64,000 nt of DNA. It comes from Acidaminococcus hominis (GTDB lineage Bacteria; Bacillota; Negativicutes; Acidaminococcales; Acidaminococcaceae). The DNA lies in NCBI RefSeq assembly GCF_021044795.1, contig NZ_JAJNOP010000001.1. One strand, given 5' to 3'. Below, in pieces: positions 35,185 to 44,358 of this stretch. Position numbers and translations under genes: made by a program. How positions within the stretch are numbered: position 1 is the stretch's first letter; each line of letters begins with the position of its first letter. The notes under the pieces were generated by a model, which was given only the letters and a program-made list of their open reading frames with translations, was not told the origin of the DNA and ran no database searches.

Positions 35185-36603
35185 ATGGAACTAACGGCTT
35201 CTTACGAAAAAATGCTGGAAAAGCTGAATGCGGAAATCTGGGATTTTGCCGAATTGAAATTCAACGAGGTGAAATCAGCAGCTGCCATGACGGAACTGTT
35301 GGAAAAGGAAGGCTTCCGGGTAACCCGGGGACTGGCCCATATGCCCACAGCCTATATGGCAGAATATGGCAGCGGCAAACCGGTGATTGCCATTTTGGCA
35401 GAATACGATGCCCTGTCCGGGCTTTCCCAGCAGGCAGGGGTCACCACAGAATGTGCCAGGGAAGGCACCAACAATGGCCATGGCTGCGGGCACTGCCTTT
35501 TGGGCACGGCGGCAGTAGGGGCCGGCCTTTTGCTGCGGGACTATCTGAAGGACAAGCCGGGAAAGGGGACGGTCCGGGTTTACGGCTGCCCTGCCGAAGA
35601 AGGGGGCAGCGGCAAAACCTATATGGCCCGGGAAGGGGTCTTTGACGACGTGGATGCGGCTCTCACCTGGCATCCGGGTACCCAAAATGAAATCATGACC
35701 GGGTCCAACCAGGCCAACATCCAGGCGGCTTTTACCTTTAAAGGACGGGCTGCCCACGCGGCTGGGGCTCCTCAAAACGGGCGCAGCGCCCTGGATGCTG
35801 TGGAACTTATGGACGTGGGGGTCAACTATATGCGGGAGCATATGGCGGATTATGACCGGGTCCACTACGCCATTTTGGATACCGGAGGGGTTTCTCCCAA
35901 CGTGGTACAAGCCCATGCCCAGGTGCTGTACCTGATCCGCTCCAAAACCAATGAAGAAACCAAACGGCTGTATGACCGGGTAGTCAATATTGCCAAAGGG
36001 GCGGCTCTCATGACAGAAACGGAGCTGTCCGTGCGGTTTGACAAGGCTGTTTCCAACCTGGTGCCCAACACGGTGCTGGGAAAGGTCCTCTACGACGCCC
36101 TGGTGGCCGTAGGAGCCCCCAAACGGACGGAGGAGGAGAAAGCCTACCTGCGTTCGTTCCAAGCGCCTCTGGGGCAGGAACGGGTGCTGAAGGACCCGGG
36201 GATGGCACCCTACCCCGATGCCGAACACCGGGAAGCGCTGATTGCAGAAGATCCCTACGGGGAATTCATTATTCCCTACGTACCCACCAGCGCTACCCAG
36301 ATGGGTTCTTCGGATACTGGGGACGTCAGTTATGTAACGCCCCTGGCCCAATTCATTACCGCCTGCTTTGCCATTGGCACCAGTGCCCACTCCTGGCAGT
36401 GGGTGGCCCAGGATAAGGGTAGCGTGGCCTTAAAGGGCTGCTTCTATGCGGCCAAGGTGCTGGCCCAGGGGGCGGAAACCCTGTTTACCCAGCCCCAGGT
36501 TTTGGCCGATGCCCAGGCGGAACTGAAAAAGCGCATGAAAGGGAAAAAATACGTATGCCCCATTCCGGGAGATGTGTGGCCCCGGGGCTACCAGGTGAAA
36601 TAG
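35185..36603 (+). CDS. M20-family amidohydrolase, AbgB-like
   Basis: The 472-residue protein has the M20 metal-binding segments: NNGHGCGHCLLGTAAVGAGL, PAEEGGSGKTYMAREG, TWHPG, and a C-terminal SATQMGSSDTGDVSYVTP followed by ATSAHSWQW-like GTSAHSWQWVAQ. This pattern is that of AbgB, the catalytic partner in p-aminobenzoyl-glutamate hydrolase, rather than of short-chain M20D peptidases. No AbgA partner lies nearby, so the true substrate, an N-acyl amino acid or dipeptide, is open. ATG 35185 follows AAGGAG by eight bases. Confidence 0.8.
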   Translation: MELTASYEKMLEKLNAEIWDFAELKFNEVKSAAAMTELLEKEGFRVTRGLAHMPTAYMAEYGSGKPVIAILAEYDALSGLSQQAGVTTECAREGTNNGHGCGHCLLGTAAVGAGLLLRDYLKDKPGKGTVRVYGCPAEEGGSGKTYMAREGVFDDVDAALTWHPGTQNEIMTGSNQANIQAAFTFKGRAAHAAGAPQNGRSALDAVELMDVGVNYMREHMADYDRVHYAILDTGGVSPNVVQAHAQVLYLIRSKTNEETKRLYDRVVNIAKGAALMTETELSVRFDKAVSNLVPNTVLGKVLYDALVAVGAPKRTEEEKAYLRSFQAPLGQERVLKDPGMAPYPDAEHREALIAEDPYGEFIIPYVPTSATQMGSSDTGDVSYVTPLAQFITACFAIGTSAHSWQWVAQDKGSVALKGCFYAAKVLAQGAETLFTQPQVLADAQAELKKRMKGKKYVCPIPGDVWPRGYQVK

Positions 36604-36614
36604 GAGGCGGATTC

Positions 36615-37091
36615 ATGTTTCGACCCATGCGGCGTTTTAAACAGCAGTTATCCCAAGAGGAGTGCCTGGCGGTGCTTCAAGGAGAAAAACGGGGGACCCT
36701 GGCTCTCTCCGGGGATGACGGCTATCCCTACGCGGTCCCCATCAACTATTATTACGACCCGGAAAGCGGCCACCTGTTTTTCCATGGGGCCAAGGAAGGG
36801 CACAAGCTGGATGCCCTTGCCCGCAGTGACAAGGTTTCCTTTGCGGTCCACGACCAGGGCGTGATTGAGGAAGGGGATTGGGCCTATACCCTGCATTCCG
36901 TCATTGTGTTCGGGCGGATGCACGTGGTAGAAGACCCGGAGCGCTTTGCCCAATATCTGTACAAGATTGGGGTCAAGTATTATCCCAATGCCCAGATGGT
37001 TACGGACCTGATTGGCCGGGCTGGCAGCCGGGTTACCATGCTGGAACTGGTGCCGGAGCATATGACCGGCAAACTGGTCCACGAAAAATAG
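36615..37091 (+). CDS. Pyridoxamine 5'-phosphate oxidase-like flavoprotein (NimA-like)
   Basis: The 158-residue protein begins MFRPMRRFKQQLSQEECLAV and contains GTLALSGDDGYPYAVPINYY, the strand pair that binds FMN in PNPOx-like split-barrel proteins, followed by HLFFHGAKEGHKLDALAR. This order is characteristic of the 5-nitroimidazole-reductase-like group (NimA). Resistance to nitroimidazoles is a property of certain members only and cannot be inferred here. It lies 11 bases after the M20 gene and is probably co-transcribed. Confidence 0.83.
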   Translation: MFRPMRRFKQQLSQEECLAVLQGEKRGTLALSGDDGYPYAVPINYYYDPESGHLFFHGAKEGHKLDALARSDKVSFAVHDQGVIEEGDWAYTLHSVIVFGRMHVVEDPERFAQYLYKIGVKYYPNAQMVTDLIGRAGSRVTMLELVPEHMTGKLVHEK

Positions 37092-37116
37092 GAGGCACGC
37101 AGCTGCGTACCTCCTA
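37090..37116. terminator. Stem-loop between converging genes, without a U-tract
   Basis: AGGAGG-CACGCA pairs with TGCGTACCTCCT over a two-base centre. No T-run follows, so termination efficiency is doubtful. Confidence 0.35.
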
Positions 37117-37128
37117 AGGAGAAAACTC

Positions 37129-37560
37129 TTATAGCTTAAAGTCGATGATGGCGCTGACCCCAACGCCTTCTACCCGGTTGATGTTGTCAATGGCGGTGGC
37201 GTCAATGGGAATCAGGGCCTTGATCCGGGAAATTCCCGCCAGGGAGCCTTCTAATTGGCCAACGGCCTTGACCCGGCTTACCTGGGCTTGGGGACCTACG
37301 ACCTGGACGGCGCCTACGTAGCCGCCGTTGCCCAGGCTGATGATGGGCACCACTTTGGTGGCGTAGGTGGTATCCAGACCCTTTTGGAGGGTTAACTTGT
37401 TGATAAAGGTGTTGATTTCTTCACCGAAGCGGCTTACCAGGTAACTGATGCCGCCCAGCTTTAGTACGGAGCCCAGGTCAAAGGCCTGGGCAGGAAGGGA
37501 ACGGGTTCCGGCGCCCAGCATAAAGGAAAGGGCAAGGGCTGCCACCCAGCGTTTTTTCAT
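37129..37560 (-). CDS. Small exported protein of unknown function
   Basis: The 143-residue precursor has a signal peptide (MKKRWVAALALSFMLGAGTR) with a likely cleavage after LPAQA. The mature part of about 115 residues is rich in Val, Gly and Ile with alternating hydrophobic residues, suggesting a beta-rich fold, and ends GVSAIIDFKL. No cysteine is present in the mature part. AGGAGG lies before the ATG. I do not recognise the family. It is the only leftward gene between 32 and 60 kb. Confidence 0.65.
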   Translation of the reverse strand: MKKRWVAALALSFMLGAGTRSLPAQAFDLGSVLKLGGISYLVSRFGEEINTFINKLTLQKGLDTTYATKVVPIISLGNGGYVGAVQVVGPQAQVSRVKAVGQLEGSLAGISRIKALIPIDATAIDNINRVEGVGVSAIIDFKL

Positions 37561-37704
37561 AGGAATACCTCCTTGTGATGGCTATTTCCCCCCATGGTAC
37601 CATAGAGAAGGAAAATTTTTGTGACGTGCTCGGGGAAAATGACCGGAAAAACGAAAAAATGGGCGAAAACCCGTAAAAGTTGTGACATAATTCCAACTAG
37701 AATA

Positions 37705-37733
37705 TTGACAGCCATAGGGTAACAGCTTATAAT
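37705..37733 (+). promoter_or_regulatory. Consensus promoter of rpmH-rnpA
   Basis: TTGACA (37705-37710), 17-base spacer, TATAAT (37728-37733), about 70 bases before rpmH. Confidence 0.92.
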
Positions 37734-37805
37734 GATATGAGCTGTCAAACGATTTACTCATTATAGATCTTGGCAATACCTTGAAGGCAAGGGAGGGTTA
37801 GCATA

Positions 37806-37940
37806 ATGAAGAGAACTTTTCAGCCGAACAATACTCGGAGAAAGAGAACTCACGGCTTCAGAGAAAGAATGAAGACTTTGGGTGGTAAACAAGTCTTAAA
37901 AAGAAGACGCGCAAAAGGCAGAAAGAGATTATCTGCATAA
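37806..37940 (+). CDS. rpmH: Ribosomal protein L34
   Basis: A 44-residue, very basic protein starting MKRTFQPNNTRRKRTHGFRE and ending GRKRLSA, the almost invariant L34 sequence of the large ribosomal subunit. It starts 58 bases before rnpA, as in nearly all bacteria. In most genomes rpmH lies directly next to dnaA, divergently; here 13.4 kb of other genes lie between them. Confidence 0.97.
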   Translation: MKRTFQPNNTRRKRTHGFRERMKTLGGKQVLKRRRAKGRKRLSA

Positions 37941-37998
37941 CGTATAAGATGGGCCGCCTTTCGCGGCCTATTTTACTAATGAGGCAGGTGGCAGAAGC

Positions 37999-38361
37999 TT
38001 GGAACAGAAAGTTCCTGAAAGAAAGACGTTTACCCAGGCCAACCGGGTAAAATCCCATGAACGTTTTCAGGAGGTTTATGGAAAAGGCCGTTCGTATGTG
38101 GACAGTTACGGCGTTTTCTATGTACTGCCTTCAGATAACGGACAATGTCAATTGGGTACGGCAGTGGGCAAGCGGCTGGGACATGCGGTCCTGCGCAACC
38201 GTGTCAAACGGATGATGCGGGAAGTGTTCCGTCAGGAACAGGGCAAGCTCAAGCGGAAAGCCGCCATTGTGTGGGTTGCCCGACGCAGACTGGCCCACGC
38301 ACCCTATGAAGTTTACAAAGATGTTTTTTATCGTCTGGCCAAGAAAGCTGGACTGTTATAA
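37999..38361 (+). CDS. rnpA: Ribonuclease P protein component
   Basis: Assists the catalytic RNase P RNA in 5' processing of pre-tRNA. The 120-residue protein has the RNR motif in LRNRVKRMMREVFRQ and a basic profile throughout. No ATG lies near the expected N-terminus; TTG 37999 follows AGGTGG at proper spacing and gives MEQKVPERKTFTQANRVKS. The TTG start may keep the protein low relative to L34. Confidence 0.93.
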   Translation: MEQKVPERKTFTQANRVKSHERFQEVYGKGRSYVDSYGVFYVLPSDNGQCQLGTAVGKRLGHAVLRNRVKRMMREVFRQEQGKLKRKAAIVWVARRRLAHAPYEVYKDVFYRLAKKAGLL

Positions 38362-38375
38362 CCCCGGAGAGACCT

Positions 38376-38585
38376 ATGAAAACAATCGCAATCGCCCTGA
38401 TTCGCTTTTATCAGGTGTGCATTTCGCCCTTATTTCCTCCCCGCTGCAGGTTTTATCCAACCTGTTCCCAGTATGCCCTGGAAGCGGTGGAAAAATATGG
38501 TTTTCTAAAAGGATCCTATCTGGCCGCGAAGAGAATACTGAAATGTCATCCCTTCCATGAGGGTGGGTATGATCCTGTACCATAA
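38376..38585 (+). CDS. yidD: Membrane protein insertion efficiency factor YidD
   Basis: The 69-residue protein has SPLFPPRCRFYPTCSQYALE, the invariant YidD core with its cysteines, an N-terminal amphipathic helix, and the end HPFHEGGYDPVP. YidD helps YidC-dependent membrane insertion. It lies 14 bases after rnpA and 26 before yidC. Confidence 0.95.
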   Translation: MKTIAIALIRFYQVCISPLFPPRCRFYPTCSQYALEAVEKYGFLKGSYLAAKRILKCHPFHEGGYDPVP

Positions 38586-38611
38586 ACAGCAGGAAGAAGA
38601 GGAGAGATACT

Positions 38612-39235
38612 TTGCAGATTTTAAGTTCATTTGTACAACAAGTCGTAGGCTACATTTACGAACTGACTCGTTTCATTGGTGAGCCCAGCTACGGTCTGGC
38701 CATCATCATCATGACAATTTTGATCAAATTGCTGTTGTCCCCGCTGACGGCGAAGCAGATTGCTTCTACCAAGGCCATGAGCCGGATCCAGCCCAAAATG
38801 AAGGAGCTGCAGGCCCGCTACAAGGACGACAAGGTCACCTTGAACCAAAAGCTTTCCGAGCTTTATAAAAAAGAGGGTGTCAACCCTCTGGCAGGCTGTC
38901 TGCCGCTGATTGTGCAGATGCCCATTATGATCGGTATCTTCTACGGCATCCGGGATTTCCAGTATGCCGGCCCCAGCAGCTTTTTGTGGATGAGCAGCAT
39001 TGCTGATCCGGATCCCCTGTACATCCTGCCGATTTTGTCTGCACTGACAACCTTCATCCAATCCAAACAAACCATGCCGCCTTCTGATAATCCTCAAGGC
39101 AAAATCATGCTGTACTTCATGCCGCTGTTCATTGGCTATATCAGCTTGAAGTTCCCTGCAGGGCTGGTTCTGTACTGGGTAGTGATGAACATCATGCAGA
39201 TCGGCCAGCAGTTCCTGCTGGACAGAAAGAAATAA
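38612..39235 (+). CDS. yidC: Membrane protein insertase YidC/Oxa1
   Basis: The 207-residue, short form of YidC lacks the large periplasmic domain of proteobacterial YidC. It has the five core segments, with the conserved NPLAGCLPLIVQMPIMIGIF in the middle. It starts at TTG 38612 (MQILSSFVQQVVGYIYEL) after AGGAGAG, and has no lipobox. It inserts membrane proteins alone or with SecYEG. The short form is typical of Firmicutes relatives. Confidence 0.93.
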   Translation: MQILSSFVQQVVGYIYELTRFIGEPSYGLAIIIMTILIKLLLSPLTAKQIASTKAMSRIQPKMKELQARYKDDKVTLNQKLSELYKKEGVNPLAGCLPLIVQMPIMIGIFYGIRDFQYAGPSSFLWMSSIADPDPLYILPILSALTTFIQSKQTMPPSDNPQGKIMLYFMPLFIGYISLKFPAGLVLYWVVMNIMQIGQQFLLDRKK

Positions 39236-39271
39236 ATACAGTCTGAAGCACGGCTGTAAGGAGGCAGGAAA

Positions 39272-40075
39272 ATGAACGTGGTGGAAAAAACGGGGAAAAC
39301 CGTTGAAGACGCAGTAAAAGCGGCACTGGGTGCCTTGGGCAAAGCCCGGGAACAAGTGAACGTAGAGGTTTTGGAAGAACCCAAAAGCGCAATTTTGGGC
39401 TTTATCGGCGGCCGGGATGCTAAGGTCCGGGTTACCGTAAAAGAAGTGAAAAAGGCAGCAGAAGCTGCTGCGGCTCCTGTTATGGCAGAAGCAGCCAAGA
39501 AATTGGCCGATGCTGCTGCCCAGCTCCAGGCAGACGCTGAAGCGGAAGAAAAAACCGAAGCACCGGAAACGGCGAAAAAAGCGGCCCCGGCAGAAACGGA
39601 TGCGGACAAGGAAGCAGAACGGCAGGCAGTGGCTGCCACCGGCAAGGAATTCCTGGAAAACATCTTTACTGCTATGGGGATGCATCTGATGATTGAGAAG
39701 TTTGTCAACCGGAAGGAAGATGAAATTCTTTTGAAAATCCATGGAGAAGGGATTGGCGTCCTCATCGGCAAGCATGGCCAAACGCTGGATGCACTCCAGT
39801 ACCTGACCAATTTGGCCGGCAACAAGGGCCATAAATCCTGGAACCGGATTATCCTGGATGCGGAAAATTACCGGGAACGCCGGCGTCAGACGTTGGAACG
39901 CCTGGCCAAGAACCTGGCAGACCGGGTAAAACGGACCCATAAAAAAGCCATGTTGGAACCCATGAATCCTTATGAACGGAAGATCGTACACGTGAGCCTG
40001 CAGGACGATCCGGCGATTACCACCTACAGTGAAGGGGAAGAGCCCTTCCGCAAAGTGGTTATCGATGTGAAATAA
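39272..40075 (+). CDS. jag: RNA-binding protein Jag/KhpB
   Basis: The 267-residue protein has a Jag_N domain at about 1-52 (VEKTGKTVEDAVKAALGALG), an Ala/Glu-rich linker at about 55-125, a type II KH domain with LIGKHGQTLDALQYL, and a C-terminal R3H domain (MNPYERKIVHVSLQDDP). Jag/KhpB binds RNA with KhpA and affects cell division in relatives. AGGAGG precedes the ATG. A terminator follows. Confidence 0.93.
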   Translation: MNVVEKTGKTVEDAVKAALGALGKAREQVNVEVLEEPKSAILGFIGGRDAKVRVTVKEVKKAAEAAAAPVMAEAAKKLADAAAQLQADAEAEEKTEAPETAKKAAPAETDADKEAERQAVAATGKEFLENIFTAMGMHLMIEKFVNRKEDEILLKIHGEGIGVLIGKHGQTLDALQYLTNLAGNKGHKSWNRIILDAENYRERRRQTLERLAKNLADRVKRTHKKAMLEPMNPYERKIVHVSLQDDPAITTYSEGEEPFRKVVIDVK

Positions 40076-40087
40076 ATAACAACGACT

Positions 40088-40121
40088 TAGCTCCGGACAC
40101 TATGTTCGGAGCTCTTTTTTT
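40088..40121 (+). terminator. Terminator between jag and mnmE
   Basis: AGCTCCG pairs with CGGAGCT over an 11-base loop, followed by T7. Since mnmE has no obvious own promoter, it may be a partial terminator. Confidence 0.8.
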
Positions 40122-40130
40122 GGAGGAACT

Positions 40131-41501
40131 ATGGACGATACAATCAGCGCAATTGCCACGGCCCTGGGCGTGGGCTCCATTGGAGTCATTCGCCTGAGCG
40201 GGCCGGAAAGTCTAGCCATTGCCAATACCTTGTTCCAGGGCAGGAAGGCCTTGGGGCCGGCTGCTGCCCGGCAGCTTTTGTATGGACATATAAAGGACCG
40301 GGAAGGCCAGGAAGTGGATGAGGTGCTGGCGGTGTATATGCCGGGCCCCCACTCCTATACGGGAGAAGACGTTTGTGAAATCCAGTGCCACGGAGGGCGG
40401 CAGGCCTTGCAGGAAATTCTGGCCCTGACCTATCAGGCAGGGGCCAGGCCGGCGGAGCCTGGAGAATTTACCAAACGGGCGTTTTTAAACGGCCGGCTGG
40501 ATTTGGCAGAAGCCGAATCCGTCATGGATATCATCAACGCCAAAAGCCGCCGGGCACTTCTGGCGGCCAACCGGGGCCACGAGGGCGGCCTTTCCAAAAA
40601 GGTCAAGGCCATCCGGGAAGAGCTTCGGGGGCTCATTGCCCAACTGGAAGCCGTGATTGATTATCCGGAGGAGGACATTGAAGATGTAACCTACGAAAAG
40701 GCCCAGGAAGTCTTGGCCAAAGGCCGGGCTGCTGTGGACCAGCTGCTGCAAAAGGGCAGCGCTGGACGGATTCTCCGGGAAGGGCTGCGTACGGCTATTG
40801 TGGGGCGGCCCAATGTGGGCAAGTCCAGCCTGCTCAACCAGCTGCTGCAGACGGACCGGGCCATCGTGTCCAGTATCCCGGGCACTACCCGGGACATCAT
40901 TGAGGAGCAGATGACCATTGCCGGGATTCCCCTGGTGCTCACCGATACGGCAGGCCTTCGGGATACGGAAGACTACGTGGAGAAAATTGGCGTGGAACGG
41001 TCCCGGGCTGTTTTGGAGGACGCCCAGCTGGCGCTGGTGGTGCTGGATGGCTCCCAAAAACTGACAGAAGAGGATGAATCCCTTCTGGAGAGCCTAAATG
41101 GACGCCAGAAGCTGATTTTGGTGAACAAGGCAGATTTACCCATGGAAGTGGATTTAAACGCCTTAAAACGCAAATATGGAGACGAAAATGTGCTGGTCCT
41201 TTCCGTAAAAACCGGAGAGGGCATGGAAGCGGTGGCCCAATGGCTGCAGCATTTTGTCTACGGGGAAGGTTCCGACAGCGAACTGGGCAGTGTAACCCAA
41301 AACGCTCGGCAGGAAAATCTGCTGCGCAAAGCCCTGCAAAGTTTGGAGGATGCCCTGCAGGGGGCCCAAAACCATTATCCCTATGATTGTCTCACCATCG
41401 ATTTGACCCAGGCCCTCCATGACCTGGGAGAAATCACCGGGGAAGACGTACCCGATGAAATTATCAATGAAATCTTTGCCCGATTCTGCGTTGGCAAATA
41501 A
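40131..41501 (+). CDS. mnmE: tRNA modification GTPase MnmE
   Basis: With MnmG it adds carboxymethylaminomethyl (or aminomethyl) groups to U34 of certain tRNAs. The 456-residue protein has the folate-binding N-terminal domain (SIGVIRLSGPES), helices, then the G domain inserted at about 215-370 with GRPNVGKSSLLNQL and DTAGLRDTEDYVEKIGVERS, and ends with FCVGK, equivalent to the catalytic C-[IV]-G-K motif. GGAGG precedes ATG 40131. Confidence 0.96.
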   Translation: MDDTISAIATALGVGSIGVIRLSGPESLAIANTLFQGRKALGPAAARQLLYGHIKDREGQEVDEVLAVYMPGPHSYTGEDVCEIQCHGGRQALQEILALTYQAGARPAEPGEFTKRAFLNGRLDLAEAESVMDIINAKSRRALLAANRGHEGGLSKKVKAIREELRGLIAQLEAVIDYPEEDIEDVTYEKAQEVLAKGRAAVDQLLQKGSAGRILREGLRTAIVGRPNVGKSSLLNQLLQTDRAIVSSIPGTTRDIIEEQMTIAGIPLVLTDTAGLRDTEDYVEKIGVERSRAVLEDAQLALVVLDGSQKLTEEDESLLESLNGRQKLILVNKADLPMEVDLNALKRKYGDENVLVLSVKTGEGMEAVAQWLQHFVYGEGSDSELGSVTQNARQENLLRKALQSLEDALQGAQNHYPYDCLTIDLTQALHDLGEITGEDVPDEIINEIFARFCVGK

Positions 41502-41525
41502 GGCAAAGCCAGGAGGAAAAGAAAT

Positions 41526-43406
41526 ATGATCGTTGTGGATCATTATGATGTTGTTGTAATAGGTGCCGGCCACGCCGGCTGCGAAGCTGCTTTGGCAGCC
41601 GCCCGGCTGGGCCAGAAGACCCTGCTGGCTACCTTGTCCATGGATAATATAGCCCTGATGCCCTGCAATCCGTCCGTAGGGGGTCCGGCCAAAGGCCATC
41701 TGGTCCGGGAACTGGATGCCCTGGGGGGCCAGATGGGCCTTACGGCAGATGAAGCCTGCATCCAGATGCGGATGCTGAATACCGGCAAGGGCTATGCGGT
41801 ACAGGCCCTTCGGGCCCAGGCTGATAAGCCCCTGTACCACACCCTGATGAAGGAAGTGGTGGAGAACCAGGAAAACCTGGACGTAAAGCAGTTAATGATT
41901 GACAAGCTGCTGGTAAAGAACGGTGCTGTCCAAGGGGTGGAAGCGGAAACGGGAGAAGCATTTGAGGCAGACTGCGTCATTTTGGCTACAGGTACCTATT
42001 TAAGAGGCCGGATCCTTTACGGGGAAGTGGCTTATATGGCCGGCCCCAATGGCCAGCGTTCTGCTATGAAGCTGACGGATTCCCTGCGGGAAGCCGGTTT
42101 GCAGCTGATGCGGTTCAAAACCGGCACGCCTGCCCGGGTGGATGCCCGGAGCCTGGATTACAGTAAGATGGAACCCCAGTATGGGGATGAACGGGTGCGG
42201 AATTTCTCCTTTATGAGCCAGATTGCCACCCGGTTCCAGGTCCCCTGCTATCTGACCTACACCAATCCCCATACCCACCAGATTATTCGGGATAATTTGG
42301 ACCGCAGCTGTATGTTCAACGGTACCATTGAAGGGGTGGGGCCCCGGTACTGCCCCAGCATCGAGTCCAAGATTGTCCGGTTTGCAGATAAGGATCGGCA
42401 CCAGTTGTTTCTGGAGCCGGAAGGCCTGCATACCAATGAGGTTTACGTCCAGGGCATGAGTTCTTCCCTGCCGGCAGAAATCCAGGTACAGTTCATGCAG
42501 ACCATTCCCGGCCTGGAACACTGCAAGATGATGCGGGCCGGCTATGCCATTGAGTACGATTGCTTGGATCCCCTGCAGCTGAAGGCCAATTTGGAACACA
42601 AGGAAATCAGCGGGCTGTTCAGTGCAGGCCAGGCCAACGGTACCAGCGGCTACGAGGAAGCGGCTGCCCAGGGCCTGATGGCCGGAATCAACGCAGCTCT
42701 CAAGCTGCAAGGCCGGAAACCGCTGATTCTCAAACGGTCCGATGCATATATTGGGGTGCTCATTGATGATCTGGTAACCAAGGGCACTACGGAACCTTAC
42801 CGGATGATGACCAGCCGGGCAGAATACCGGCTGCTGCTGCGCCAGGATAACGCAGATCTGCGGCTGACCCAAATGGGCCGGGATGTGGGGCTGGTGGATG
42901 ATGCCCGGTATGCGGCCTTTACCCGGAAGCGGGACCTGATTGAACGGACCTTGTTCCAGTTGGGCAAAGTGAACCTGGCCCCCAGTGAGGAAAATCAGGA
43001 GAAGATTACCGCCATGGGCTCCGTGCCTCTGCGGTCTTCCATCAACCTGCTGGACCTGCTGCGCCGGCCGGAAATTACCTATGAAAAGCTGGCCAAGGCG
43101 TTTGACCTAAAACAGCTTCCCCTTGAAGCAGCGGAACAGGTGGATGTCCAGGTGAAATACGAAGGGTATATCCAAAAGCAGAAGCAGGAAGTGGAACGGG
43201 CCCTGAAGCTGGAAAACAAACTGCTGCCGGAAGAAATTGATTATACCCAGCTCCACGAGCTGTCCTCGGAAGCCATGGAAAAACTGGCCAAACAGCGGCC
43301 GGTCTCCATTGGCCAGGCCAGCCGGATTTCCGGCGTATCCCCGGCAGACATCAGCGTGCTGATGGTCTACCTGGAAACCATGAGAAGACAAGGAGAAAAA
43401 GCATGA
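41526..43406 (+). CDS. mnmG: tRNA uridine 5-carboxymethylaminomethyl modification enzyme MnmG
   Basis: FAD-dependent partner of MnmE. The 626 residues include the dinucleotide fold VVVIGAGHAGCEAALAAARLG, the conserved NPSVGGPAKGHLVRELDALGG, and the C-terminal helical MnmE-binding domain ending GVSPADISVLMVYLE. Normal length. Its stop overlaps the rsmG start in an ATGA. Confidence 0.96.
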   Translation: MIVVDHYDVVVIGAGHAGCEAALAAARLGQKTLLATLSMDNIALMPCNPSVGGPAKGHLVRELDALGGQMGLTADEACIQMRMLNTGKGYAVQALRAQADKPLYHTLMKEVVENQENLDVKQLMIDKLLVKNGAVQGVEAETGEAFEADCVILATGTYLRGRILYGEVAYMAGPNGQRSAMKLTDSLREAGLQLMRFKTGTPARVDARSLDYSKMEPQYGDERVRNFSFMSQIATRFQVPCYLTYTNPHTHQIIRDNLDRSCMFNGTIEGVGPRYCPSIESKIVRFADKDRHQLFLEPEGLHTNEVYVQGMSSSLPAEIQVQFMQTIPGLEHCKMMRAGYAIEYDCLDPLQLKANLEHKEISGLFSAGQANGTSGYEEAAAQGLMAGINAALKLQGRKPLILKRSDAYIGVLIDDLVTKGTTEPYRMMTSRAEYRLLLRQDNADLRLTQMGRDVGLVDDARYAAFTRKRDLIERTLFQLGKVNLAPSEENQEKITAMGSVPLRSSINLLDLLRRPEITYEKLAKAFDLKQLPLEAAEQVDVQVKYEGYIQKQKQEVERALKLENKLLPEEIDYTQLHELSSEAMEKLAKQRPVSIGQASRISGVSPADISVLMVYLETMRRQGEKA

Positions 43407-44116
43407 GTTTTCGCGAAACCTTGGAACAGGCTGCTGCCCAGGCGGGTTTTCCGTTAACGGGGGAGCAGCTGGACCGCTTCCAGCAGTATACGGACCTGCT
43501 GCTGGAAACCAATAAGAGCCTGAACCTGACAGCCATTACCGATCCTGAGGAAGTGGCTTTGAAGCATATGGTAGATTCCCTATTGGTCTATAACCCCAAG
43601 ACCTTTCACAACCATACCATTGCTGATGTGGGAACGGGCGCCGGTTTTCCTGGCATACCGTTAAAAATCTATGACCCCAGCATGCGGGTAACCCTGATTG
43701 ACTCCCTGCAAAAGCGGCTGAACTTTTTGAAACAGGTGGTGCAGGAGTTGGGCTTGGGACAGGTGCGCTGCCTCCACGCCAGAGCCGAGAATGCAGGCCA
43801 GGACCCTGCCCTGCGGGAAAAGTTCGATGTGGTAACGGCTCGGGCGGTGGCAGCCCTTCCGGTACTGGCTGAGTACTGTCTGCCGCTGGTACGGGTAGGA
43901 GGAACCTTTTACGCCATGAAGGGCCGTCATTTCCAGGAGGAAACGGACGAGGCACACCATGCAGTAGAGGTGCTGGGCGGTAAAATCAAGGAAGTACGGC
44001 CGGTAACCCTGCCGGGGCTGGATGACCAAAGGGCCATTATTACTATCGAGAAGGTGCGGCATACGCCGGCTCAGTATCCTCGGAAAGCTGGAACTGCCAG
44101 CAAGAAGCCCTTATAA
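43403..44116 (+). CDS. rsmG: 16S rRNA (guanine-N7)-methyltransferase RsmG
   Basis: Methylates G527 (E. coli numbering) of 16S rRNA. The 237-residue protein has the S-adenosylmethionine motif ADVGTGAGFPGIPLKIYDP, and the family N-terminal LNLTAITDPEEVALKHMVDSL. It is coupled to mnmG by a four-base overlap. Loss of function gives low-level streptomycin resistance in other bacteria. The first parS palindrome lies 17 bases after its stop and could double as its terminator. Confidence 0.95.
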   Translation: MSFRETLEQAAAQAGFPLTGEQLDRFQQYTDLLLETNKSLNLTAITDPEEVALKHMVDSLLVYNPKTFHNHTIADVGTGAGFPGIPLKIYDPSMRVTLIDSLQKRLNFLKQVVQELGLGQVRCLHARAENAGQDPALREKFDVVTARAVAALPVLAEYCLPLVRVGGTFYAMKGRHFQEETDEAHHAVEVLGGKIKEVRPVTLPGLDDQRAIITIEKVRHTPAQYPRKAGTASKKPL

Positions 44117-44132
44117 AAGAATACCTTTCCTT

Positions 44133-44166
44133 AAAAGGCAATGTTTCACGTGAAACATTGCCTTTT
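44133..44166. other. parS: parS site 1, in a 34-base perfect palindrome
   Basis: The ParB site TGTTTCACGTGAAACA lies at the centre of a dyad that extends to AAAAGGCA/TGCCTTTT on its arms. It is followed by GATTTTT, so it may also end the rsmG transcript. Confidence 0.92.
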
Positions 44167-44358
44167 GATTTTTAAAATAAAAAATAGGCTGCGGTGAAAA
44201 TATTCATCATGGTTCTGGAAGCGGGACTGATTTTTCGGTTCTGTAATAGCAAAGGCAGAATGGGAAAACGATTAAGCCCAAAAGGTGTACTGTTAATGTC
44301 GGGCGGCAAAAGTTGGCCTATGCCGAGGAATTTTCCAGCAAAGGCGTCTAAGCCTGAG

